Source: Firm-13 sp037143795
GTDB taxonomy: Bacteria; Bacillota; Clostridia; Saccharofermentanales; Saccharofermentanaceae
Direction: 5' to 3'
Assembly (NCBI GenBank): GCA_037143795.1
Contig: JBAWXZ010000002.1
Location: 186,001 to 250,000, forward strand
Length of the DNA: 64,000 nt
Shown: positions 1-7,333 of the stretch, piece after piece
How the letters are laid out: each line of letters opens with the position of its first letter
Numbering within the stretch: the first letter of the stretch is position 1
Position numbers and translations under genes: made by a program
The notes under the pieces: generated by a model
Seen by the model: the letters and a program-made list of their open reading frames with translations, nothing else
The model's database searches: none
What the model was told of the DNA's origin: nothing

Positions 1-164
1 ACTGCGTGCATGCACAGAACTTCGGTTGGCTGGATTGGGCGAAAAACGGCGAGCCGGCAGGCACCGCAGGTTATTCGTACCGGCTTGAAGCGATTGAGAT
101 AGTGCTGATCCCCAAGGGCGGAGCGGCACCGGGCTCCATTGTACGGCCGTTTGTGCAGGGATGA
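1..164 (+). CDS. C-terminal end of a ChW-repeat wall protein (5' end outside window)
   Basis: An open frame enters from the left edge (codons in phase from base 3) and stops with TGA at 162-164. The 53 visible residues are one type-C ChW repeat with the motif NFGWLDWAKNG, followed by the tail KGGAAPGSIVRPFVQG. This tail is nearly the same as the C-termini of the ChW proteins downstream, so the gene is another member of that family. The enzymatic domain lies outside the window. Downstream there are about 217 bp before the next gene. Confidence 0.85.
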   Translation, partial: CVHAQNFGWLDWAKNGEPAGTAGYSYRLEAIEIVLIPKGGAAPGSIVRPFVQG

Positions 165-313
165 TGAAGATTCGCCTGTGTTTATACGTCTGAAAAAGAA
201 AGGCGCGGTGCAGATTATCAGCTCTGTCTTTTCGGGTCTTTTTAAATTTTAAATTTGGCCTGTAACTATTGATATATTGCCAGTTCCAAGCTGAAAATAA
301 AATATTACTTTAA

Positions 314-334
314 ATTGGTCCAATTACTATTGGA
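314..334. promoter_or_regulatory. Possible operator upstream of the AbiEi-like gene
   Basis: The sequence ATTGG-T-CCAAT at 314-324 is an inverted repeat with 5-bp arms, and a further TATTGG half-copy follows at 328-333. It lies about 50 bp upstream of an AbiEi-type gene, and AbiEi antitoxins are known to repress their own promoters by binding inverted repeats. The assignment is an inference from position; the repeat is short and could be chance in AT-rich DNA. Confidence 0.25.
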
Positions 335-381
335 AAACACTAGTTATGTGCCGAAATTAAAATCTATAATGAGGGTGTTGT

Positions 382-1146
382 ATGAAATATTATGAGCAGC
401 TTGTACAGCTTGGATGCTTTACAAAAAATGATGTTGAACAGTTGACCGGAAATAGCGGGACAACTTATTCATTGCTGCAAAATTACAAGAAGAATGGCTA
501 TATAGAACAAGTGAAGCGGAATCTTTATGCGGCGATCAGTATAGAAACGAAGCAGCCGGCAGCGACACATTTTCAAATTGCTTCCTATATCAAACCGGAT
601 TCTTATATCACACATCATTCTGCCTTCGAGTATTACGGGTACGGAAATCAAGTGTTTCGCGAGGTATATGTCGCTTCCAAAGCCAAATTCGCCCCTTTTA
701 CTTATGATGACATATCCTATCGGTATATAGCGCCACGCATCGATTCCGGTGTCGTTCAAGGCCGTGACGGAGTTCGGGTAACAGATCTTGAACGGACTTT
801 AGTTGATAGTCTAAATGATTTTGATCGGGCCGCAGGACTGGAGGAGCTGCTTCGCTGTCTTGGCCTTGTTCCATCACTTGACGAGAAGAAGCTTCTTTAT
901 TATTTAAAAAAATATGACAAACAGTTTCTATTCCAGAAGGCCGGCTATTTACTGGCCCATTTTCAGATTGCTTTTCAAATATCGGATTCATTCTATGATG
1001 TCTGCGAAAAAATGGCAGGGAAAAGCGTCCGTTATTTTTATCGCGGAATCGAAGATGAACCATCTGTATTTAACAGCCGTTGGAAATTATTTGTTCCAAA
1101 GAATCTTATGTCGATCGTATCTAAGGGACATGACGCTTGCAAATAG
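382..1146 (+). CDS. Type IV toxin-antitoxin AbiEi-family antitoxin-like regulator, without its toxin
   Basis: The 254-residue protein has an N-terminal winged-helix-like region (about residues 1-60) and a C-terminal part with the AbiEi-type motif TDLERTLVDSL near residue 135. Family members are DNA-binding antitoxins that repress an abiE operon and counter the nucleotidyltransferase toxin AbiEii. The start is supported by GAGGG at 371-375. No AbiEii gene follows: about 60 bp after the stop, promoter sequence for the lysozyme gene begins. The gene may be an orphan antitoxin, a remnant, or a regulator of the neighbouring surface genes. Family assignment is good; the present role is unknown. Confidence 0.75.
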   Translation: MKYYEQLVQLGCFTKNDVEQLTGNSGTTYSLLQNYKKNGYIEQVKRNLYAAISIETKQPAATHFQIASYIKPDSYITHHSAFEYYGYGNQVFREVYVASKAKFAPFTYDDISYRYIAPRIDSGVVQGRDGVRVTDLERTLVDSLNDFDRAAGLEELLRCLGLVPSLDEKKLLYYLKKYDKQFLFQKAGYLLAHFQIAFQISDSFYDVCEKMAGKSVRYFYRGIEDEPSVFNSRWKLFVPKNLMSIVSKGHDACK

Positions 1147-1215
1147 ACCACACTTCATAACTGGAAAAATTCAAATTATATATATATCATAATACATCAC
1201 GCATAATCCGTGAAA

Positions 1216-1245
1216 TTTAGTCTGTTCAGATTTGTGTGGTATAAT
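1216..1245 (+). promoter_or_regulatory. Extended -10 promoter of the first GH25 gene
   Basis: TGTGG-TATAAT is seen with TATAAT at 1240-1245 and the Gram-positive TRTG element directly before it. The -35 region around 1216-1221 is poor (TTTAGT). It lies 51 bp upstream of the ATG at 1297, and it shows that the longer open frame beginning at 1210 is not the true start. Confidence 0.55.
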
Positions 1246-1296
1246 ACACTCCAATTAACCTTTTTCGATATTACCGCAAAGAAAATGAGGTGTGAA

Positions 1297-3030
1297 ATGC
1301 GAGCAAAAAAAACAATTATGGTTCTTGTTGTATCTTTGATTGCTGTTCTTTCCCTGTTCAGCTATGTGACTTTCTTTCATCCCGTGGTCCTTGCAACAGC
1401 AGCCGGCTCAATGCCGCCAGCCGGTACCGCCGATTTGAAAGTGACGGATCTTTCTGAGTGGAATGATTCATATAATACGAATGCTGATAACATTAATTTT
1501 CCAGTGCTGAAAACGCAGGTGGATGCTGTCTATATACGTTCTTTCAGTCATACCAGTACGAAAATTACTGTTGATAAACAGGCGGCGAATTTTGCATCTT
1601 CAGCGCAGAATGTCAACCTGAAATATGGTTTCTATTTCTACTTTATCCCTACGGCCAACACCGGGGATGCCCGGGCGCAGGCCAGGATATTCTATAATTT
1701 TGTGAAAAGCTATTCATACAGCTGCGTGCCCGTCCTCGATGTTGAGGACAATACGGCCGGGCTGTCCAAAGCACAGCTGGCAGTTGCGGTTAAAGCTTTT
1801 ACGGATGAATTCAAATCGCTGAGCGGATTTGACATGATGATTTATACGAATCCGAATTTTATGTCGACCAGTTTCGACACTTCCTTTAACTGGAGTCAAT
1901 ATATGCTGTGGATCGCGCATTATGATGTATCTGCGCCCATGTCAGGTATTTCGTCATGGATGCCGCAAAGCTCATGGTGCTGGTCAAGCTGGAACATGTG
2001 GCAGTACACTTCAACCGACGCTTTGTCATCAATCCCCCTTTCGAGCGGCGGTCATCTGGATATGAGCCAGGGTACGTCAAGTATTCTGCTGAACTCGCCT
2101 GCGCATGCTATACCGGTTTCTTCCGGAACCGTGACCTATCAGAGTCATGTTCAGGACAGCGGATGGCAGGACTGGGTAAGTAACGGAGCCGATTCCGGTA
2201 CCAGCGGACAGTCAAGGCGACTGGAGGCTATCCGTATCATGCTTGACGGTATGGCCGGCGGAATCGAATATAAGACACAGGTCCAGGATATTGGCTGGAT
2301 GGACTGGGTGGCTGACGGCAATGTGAGCGGAACGAGCGGACAGTCGAAAAGACTGGAAGCGATTCAAATCCGTCTGACAGGGGCTGCTGCAGCGCAGTAC
2401 GATGTATATTACAGGGTCCATGCACAGGATACAGGATGGATGGACTGGGCTAAAAACGGTGAATCAGCCGGTACGGCAGGTTACGGGTACCGCCTGGAAT
2501 CGATCGATATCCGATTAGTCCCAAAGGGCAGTCAGGCACCGGGTTCCACAACCCAGCCATATAAGGATTTTTATGCACAGCCGTTGGTAAGCTACCAGAC
2601 GCATGTGCAGGATATCGGCTGGCAGGGATATGTAAGTAACGGAACAATATCCGGTACAAGTGCACAGTCCAAGCGGCTTGAAGCAATTCAGATCAAGCTG
2701 CAGAACATAGCGGGCGGTATTGAGTACCGGACGCATGTACAGGATATCGGATGGATGGACTGGGCGGCCGATGACGGCTTAAGCGGAACAAGCGGGCAGT
2801 CGAAGCGGCTTGAAGCAATACAGATCCGTCTGACAGGGGCCGCTAAGGATATGTATGACGTGTATTACTGCGTCCATGCCCAGAATAACGGCTGGCTGGA
2901 TTGGGCTGAAAACGGCGAGTCGGCAGGCACGGCCGGATTCTCATACCGTCTGGAAGCAATCAGGATTGTACTGGTTCTTAAAGGCGGCGCTGCACCGGGT
3001 TCCACTGCAAGGCCATTTGTACAGGCATAA
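1297..3030 (+). CDS. Secreted GH25 lysozyme-like muramidase with six ChW repeats
   Basis: The 577-residue protein begins with a signal peptide (basic MRAKK, then a hydrophobic stretch to about residue 36). Residues about 45-250 are a GH25 muramidase domain. The expected acidic residues are seen as D51 in DLSEW and D148/E150 in VLDVED, so it should cleave the beta-1,4 MurNAc-GlcNAc bond of peptidoglycan. From about residue 278 on there are six ChW repeats in two A-B-C triplets, each triplet ending in a KG-x-APG-x-T linker. The ATG at 1297 is chosen because GAGGTG lies at 1287-1292 and the paralogue downstream starts with the same MRxKK. It sits 37 bp ahead of its close paralogue and is probably co-transcribed with it. 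ChW repeats are thought to bind the cell surface; the ligand here is unknown. Confidence 0.9.
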   Translation: MRAKKTIMVLVVSLIAVLSLFSYVTFFHPVVLATAAGSMPPAGTADLKVTDLSEWNDSYNTNADNINFPVLKTQVDAVYIRSFSHTSTKITVDKQAANFASSAQNVNLKYGFYFYFIPTANTGDARAQARIFYNFVKSYSYSCVPVLDVEDNTAGLSKAQLAVAVKAFTDEFKSLSGFDMMIYTNPNFMSTSFDTSFNWSQYMLWIAHYDVSAPMSGISSWMPQSSWCWSSWNMWQYTSTDALSSIPLSSGGHLDMSQGTSSILLNSPAHAIPVSSGTVTYQSHVQDSGWQDWVSNGADSGTSGQSRRLEAIRIMLDGMAGGIEYKTQVQDIGWMDWVADGNVSGTSGQSKRLEAIQIRLTGAAAAQYDVYYRVHAQDTGWMDWAKNGESAGTAGYGYRLESIDIRLVPKGSQAPGSTTQPYKDFYAQPLVSYQTHVQDIGWQGYVSNGTISGTSAQSKRLEAIQIKLQNIAGGIEYRTHVQDIGWMDWAADDGLSGTSGQSKRLEAIQIRLTGAAKDMYDVYYCVHAQNNGWLDWAENGESAGTAGFSYRLEAIRIVLVLKGGAAPGSTARPFVQA

Positions 3031-3067
3031 ATTATATACATCTACTAATATATGAACGAGGATCGAA

Positions 3068-5119
3068 ATGCGTACCAAAAAAAATCTTATGATTCTACTT
3101 GTATCAGTGATTGCAATAATTTCCGCATCAGCTTATTTTGCATTTTCTCACACTGCTGTTGATGCCGCGAGCTTTATGCCGTCAGCGGGTACGGCTTATC
3201 TCAAAGTAGTTGATATTTCCGAGTGGAACGATTCTGTTACAAGCGGTACGGATAATATTAATTTTACTTCGCTGAAAACGCAGGTTGACGCCGTCTATAT
3301 CCGTTCCTTCGGCCATACAGGCAATATTCTTACCATAGACAAACAGGCTGTCAATTATGCTAATTCCGCACAGCGGGTCAACTTGAATTACGGGTTCTAT
3401 TATTACTATATTCCCAAAAAGGCGGATCCGGCGGATGCCAGGGCCCAGGCACAATCCTATTACAATTTCATCAGGAGTTTTGCATACAGCTGCGTTCCTG
3501 TACTCGATGTTGAAGACAATTCAGCCGGTCTGACCAAAGCGGAACTCGCAGCATCAATAAAGGTTTTTGCAGATGAATTCAAGGCTTTAAGCGGCACCGA
3601 TGTGATGATCTATACCTATCCGGGCTTCATGAAAAGTGATTTTGATACGTCATATCCATGGAGCAGTTATAAATTGTGGATCGCGCATTATAATGTGCCT
3701 GCTCCCATGTCAGGCATATCAAGTTCGTGGATGCCGGAAAGCATGTGGTGCTGGTCCCGTTGGGATATGTGGCAGTACACCTCTACGGGTTCGCTGTCCT
3801 CGATTCCGAATTCATCCGGCGGTTGGCTGGATATGAGTACGGCGACAGATAATATTCTGATGAGTACACCGACGGCTGTTACCAATGTCGATTCTCCTTC
3901 GAAAACCTATATAAACGGCGGGGAAATAACAATAAGCGGCTGGGCCTTAAGCCATGCCGGGGTAGACAGGGTGGACTTCTATGTGGATGACAACGTCTGG
4001 GTTGGCTCTACATCGAATATGCTGGAACGACCTGATGTCCAGCAGGCGATGAACAGCAACGGACGCTATAACGACGGACTGCACAGCGGTTTCTCCTATA
4101 TAGTGCCGGCAGGCTTTTTTGCGGACGGGCAGCATACATTAAAAATTGCTGTAATCAACAGGGACGGCACTGTGAAATGGACATCCCATATTTTTACGGT
4201 CGGTGAGGTCACCTATCAGAGCCACGTCCAGGATGTTGGCTGGCAGGTATGGGCGAGTGACGGGACCATCTCCGGAACCGTCGATCAGTCCAAACGTCTG
4301 GAAGCCATGCATATCCAGCTCATCGGCCAAAATGGCGGCATCGAATACCGCACGCATGTGCAGGATATAGGCTGGATGGGATGGGTAGCCAATGGGGCTT
4401 TAAGCGGAACGAGCGGACAGTCCAAACGGCTGGAAGCGATTCAAATCCGCCTGACAGGCGCAATTGCAGACCGGAACGACGTATATTACCGTGTGTATGC
4501 GCAGAATAACGGATGGCTCGATTGGGCTAAAAACGGTGATTCTTCCGGAACAGCCGGATTCGGGTATCGACTGGAGGCTATCGAAGTCAAGCTGGTAGCC
4601 AAGGGCAGCGCTGCACCGGGGGCGACGGCAAAACCGTTTGTTGACCTGTATGCGCCAAAGGCAATTGTTGACACAGTCAGTTACCAGACCCATGTGCAGG
4701 ATATCGGCTGGCAGGCCTATGTCAGTAACGGAGCCTTATCCGGAACAATCGCACAGTCGAAGCGTCTGGAAGCTATTCATATGAAGCTGGAAAACATGGC
4801 GGGCGGAATAGAATACAGGACGCATGTACAGGATATTGGCTGGATGGACTGGGCTGTCGATGACGCATTAAGCGGAACGAGCGGACAGTCGAAACGGCTC
4901 GAAGCAATTCAAATCCGCCTGACGGGCGCCGCCGCAGACAGGTACGACATATATTACTGTGTACATGCACAGAACACAGGCTGGCTGGATTGGGCCAAAA
5001 ACGGGGAGCCGGCAGGTACCGCCGGATTCTCATACCGCCTCGAAGCGATCAAGGTGGTACTGGTGCCCAAGGGATCAGCTGCACCGGGCTCCACAGCCCG
5101 GCCGTTTATACAGGGCTGA
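3068..5119 (+). CDS. Secreted GH25 lysozyme-like muramidase with Ig-like domain and six ChW repeats
   Basis: The 683-residue protein has a signal peptide (MRTKKNLMILLV, cleavage perhaps near residue 34) and a GH25 domain with D49 and D147/E149 as likely catalytic acids. A single Ig-like beta domain of about 100 residues (around 280-378, with ISGWALSHAGVDRVDFYVDD) follows, then two A-B-C triplets of ChW repeats. It is a duplicate of the preceding gene with the Ig-like domain added. An intergenic gap of 37 bp and the GAACGAGGATC sequence just upstream fit a two-gene operon closed by the strong terminator at 5130-5170. Confidence 0.9.
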   Translation: MRTKKNLMILLVSVIAIISASAYFAFSHTAVDAASFMPSAGTAYLKVVDISEWNDSVTSGTDNINFTSLKTQVDAVYIRSFGHTGNILTIDKQAVNYANSAQRVNLNYGFYYYYIPKKADPADARAQAQSYYNFIRSFAYSCVPVLDVEDNSAGLTKAELAASIKVFADEFKALSGTDVMIYTYPGFMKSDFDTSYPWSSYKLWIAHYNVPAPMSGISSSWMPESMWCWSRWDMWQYTSTGSLSSIPNSSGGWLDMSTATDNILMSTPTAVTNVDSPSKTYINGGEITISGWALSHAGVDRVDFYVDDNVWVGSTSNMLERPDVQQAMNSNGRYNDGLHSGFSYIVPAGFFADGQHTLKIAVINRDGTVKWTSHIFTVGEVTYQSHVQDVGWQVWASDGTISGTVDQSKRLEAMHIQLIGQNGGIEYRTHVQDIGWMGWVANGALSGTSGQSKRLEAIQIRLTGAIADRNDVYYRVYAQNNGWLDWAKNGDSSGTAGFGYRLEAIEVKLVAKGSAAPGATAKPFVDLYAPKAIVDTVSYQTHVQDIGWQAYVSNGALSGTIAQSKRLEAIHMKLENMAGGIEYRTHVQDIGWMDWAVDDALSGTSGQSKRLEAIQIRLTGAAADRYDIYYCVHAQNTGWLDWAKNGEPAGTAGFSYRLEAIKVVLVPKGSAAPGSTARPFIQG

Positions 5120-5129
5120 GAGGTTCGCC

Positions 5130-5170
5130 AAAAAGCAGGTTGTCCGGTTAAGACAACCTGCTTTTTATTT
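5130..5170 (+). terminator. Rho-independent terminator after the lysozyme pair
   Basis: A perfect 15-bp stem, AAAAAGCAGGTTGTC pairing with GACAACCTGCTTTTT, encloses a 7-base loop. It begins 11 bp after the stop codon and ends in a T-rich tract. The A and T runs flanking the stem could make it work in both directions. Confidence 0.92.
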
Positions 5171-5214
5171 ATCATGAAATGACCTGAATATTTTGATACT
5201 GTTATACAATGAAA

Positions 5215-5243
5215 GTCAAATGTTAATATTTTTGTGATATAAC
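5215..5243 (+). promoter_or_regulatory. Extended -10 promoter of the ChW-MBL gene
   Basis: TTTGTGA-TATAAC lies at 5231-5243 with a TRTG element. A weak -35-like GTCAAA at 5215-5220 is 17 bp away. It follows the terminator and precedes the start codon by about 70 bp. Confidence 0.45.
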
Positions 5244-5313
5244 AATAATCGTACAGGTATAAATAAAACCGTTTAAACAACTAATTAATTACATATAGTT
5301 TGGAGCATATTAA

Positions 5314-7182
5314 ATGAAAAGAAAATGGTATCATCGTATTATTTCGGCTGCACTTAGCCTGGTTATATTACTGGGAGTAGTCGTTCTGGGAACGGATCAG
5401 ATCAATGCCGCTGCCGAAACAGTTACCTACCAGAGCCATGTACAGGATATAGGCTGGCAGGGATGGGTGAATAACGGCGCAGTCTCCGGGACGAGCGGAC
5501 AATCCAAACGGCTGGAAGCGATTCAGATCAAGCTGGAAAATGTCAGCGGAAGCATCGAATACCGGACGCATGTACAGGATATCGGTTGGATGGGATGGGT
5601 ATCGGACGGGGCAACAAGCGGTACAAGCGGACAATCCAAAAGACTTGAAGCTATCCAAATCCGCCTGACAGGAGCCGCAGCTGATGCGTACGATGTCTAT
5701 TACCATGTCCATGCCGAAAATTACGGATGGCTCGACTGGGCGAAAAATGGGGCGTCGGCAGGCACCGCCGGATATGGGTACCGCCTGGAAGCCATTCAGA
5801 TTGTTCTGATATCCAAAGGTTTTGCGGCGCCGGGTGCCGTTAACCGTTCATTTGTCGACCTGTATGCAGTGACTCCTACAGTCAGTTACCAGACCCATGT
5901 TCAGGATGTCGGCTGGCAAAGTTATGTCAGTAACGGAGCTTTATCAGGAACAACCGGCCAGGCCCGACGACTGGAAGCGATTCATATCAAGCTGGAAAAC
6001 ATGACGGGCGGTATCGAGTACAGGACGCAGGTGCAGGACATCGGATGGATGGACTGGGCTGCCGACGGTGCTTTAAGCGGCACGAGCGGACAGTCGAAGA
6101 GACTGGAAGCGATCCAAATCCGCCTGACGGGATCCGCAGCGGACCAGTATGATGTCTATTACCGCGTACATGCACAGAATTTTGGCTGGCTCGACTGGGC
6201 CAAAAACGGTGAATCGGCAGGGACAGCGGCTTACAGCTACCGTCTGGAAGCGATCGAGATCGTACTTGTCCCGAAAGGTACAGCGGCACCGGGTCCGACC
6301 ACGCAGCCTTTTGTACAGTCTGAGTGCAAAATCTATCAGCTTCCAAACCACGACGCTGAACAATCCATGGGATATGTCATAAAGACGGCAGCGGGCAAAG
6401 TAGTTGTGATTGACGGAGGAAGTACGGATGTGACTCCGGATCTCCTGGCACTTATCCGTGCCCTTGGGGGGACTGTTGATGCCTGGCTTGTCACGCATCC
6501 GCATCAAGACCATGTTACAGCAATGATGAATATTATGAATCAATATCCCGATGTTCATGTAAAAAATATTTACGGCAGCCTTGTCAGTTATGAAAAGGCA
6601 GTTGAATATAAGGATTATGCGGCAGACAACGTACTGACTTTTAATAATTTCATCTCGAAGCACCAGGATATTTTCACTTCGGTCAACACCGGTGATATTT
6701 TTACTTTCGACGGGATTCAGGTAGAGGTATTAATGGCATCGAACCCTGAAATTACGGGCAACTATATTAACAATCAATCTGTTGTATATAAAGTTACCAC
6801 CAGGGAAAAATCAGCAATTTTCCTTGGTGACTTAGGCGGGGAGGATATTTCGAATAAACTTCTTCAGACAGCCGGAGGCAAGCTTGCTTCGGATATTGTC
6901 CAGGCAGCCCATCACGGATCATATGGTGTTACGCAGGCGGTGTATCAGGCCATTGCCCCGAAGGTCTGCATGTGGTCGTGTCCGGCATGGCTGTGGAACA
7001 ACCAGCCTGCAGGTTCGCCATACAATTCCGGTCCCTGGGGAACAATCGAAGTACGGGGCTGGATGGACAGTCTCGGGACAACAAACGTCGTTGCAAAGGA
7101 CGGATATGCGAGCATAGAAATAGCCGGTAAAAAAATCATAATTAAGGAGTCCAATTCATTACAGACTCTATTATTGCCATGA
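5314..7182 (+). CDS. Secreted ChW-repeat protein with C-terminal metallo-beta-lactamase-fold domain
   Basis: The 622-residue protein has a signal peptide (to about residue 33), six ChW repeats in two A-B-C triplets (about 36-325), and a C-terminal MBL-fold domain (about 345-610). The zinc motif THPHQDH is at residues 394-400 and a second histidine pair AAHHGSYG is around 533-534. This domain resembles the MBL part of ComEC-like proteins. Here the binding repeats come first and the enzyme last, the reverse of its neighbours. In pneumococcus the phosphorylcholine esterase Pce joins an MBL domain to choline-binding repeats, so a wall-bound phosphodiesterase or esterase acting on a wall polymer is a reasonable guess; an extracellular nuclease is another. 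The exact substrate is unknown. Confidence 0.85.
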   Translation: MKRKWYHRIISAALSLVILLGVVVLGTDQINAAAETVTYQSHVQDIGWQGWVNNGAVSGTSGQSKRLEAIQIKLENVSGSIEYRTHVQDIGWMGWVSDGATSGTSGQSKRLEAIQIRLTGAAADAYDVYYHVHAENYGWLDWAKNGASAGTAGYGYRLEAIQIVLISKGFAAPGAVNRSFVDLYAVTPTVSYQTHVQDVGWQSYVSNGALSGTTGQARRLEAIHIKLENMTGGIEYRTQVQDIGWMDWAADGALSGTSGQSKRLEAIQIRLTGSAADQYDVYYRVHAQNFGWLDWAKNGESAGTAAYSYRLEAIEIVLVPKGTAAPGPTTQPFVQSECKIYQLPNHDAEQSMGYVIKTAAGKVVVIDGGSTDVTPDLLALIRALGGTVDAWLVTHPHQDHVTAMMNIMNQYPDVHVKNIYGSLVSYEKAVEYKDYAADNVLTFNNFISKHQDIFTSVNTGDIFTFDGIQVEVLMASNPEITGNYINNQSVVYKVTTREKSAIFLGDLGGEDISNKLLQTAGGKLASDIVQAAHHGSYGVTQAVYQAIAPKVCMWSCPAWLWNNQPAGSPYNSGPWGTIEVRGWMDSLGTTNVVAKDGYASIEIAGKKIIIKESNSLQTLLLP

Positions 7183-7247
7183 AAAAGGCAAGGTCAGCGA
7201 AGATGTAACACACCGGTAGGAATCATGTGTACGAATGACATCATTTC

Positions 7248-7279
7248 TTTACAGAACGGAAAAATATTTGTGGTATATT
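7248..7279 (+). promoter_or_regulatory. Extended -10 promoter of the amidase gene
   Basis: TTTGTGG-TATATT at 7267-7279 carries a TRTG element. TTTACA at 7248-7253 could serve as -35, although the 20-bp spacing is long. The preferred start codon at 7334 lies 55 bp downstream. Confidence 0.45.
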
Positions 7280-7333
7280 GGCAGGGACAAATATTATTGA
7301 CAGATGTTCCCGGGTTTATCGAAAGGCGGATGT

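Noticed and set aside
1210..1296. Longer N-terminus for the first GH25 protein starting at 1210
   Set aside because: The -10 promoter box lies inside this extension and the signal peptide fits the ATG at 1297.
2131..2979. Regular repeats that could be mistaken for a CRISPR or tandem DNA repeat array
   Set aside because: They are in frame within coding sequence, are protein ChW repeats, and have no constant repeat/spacer structure.
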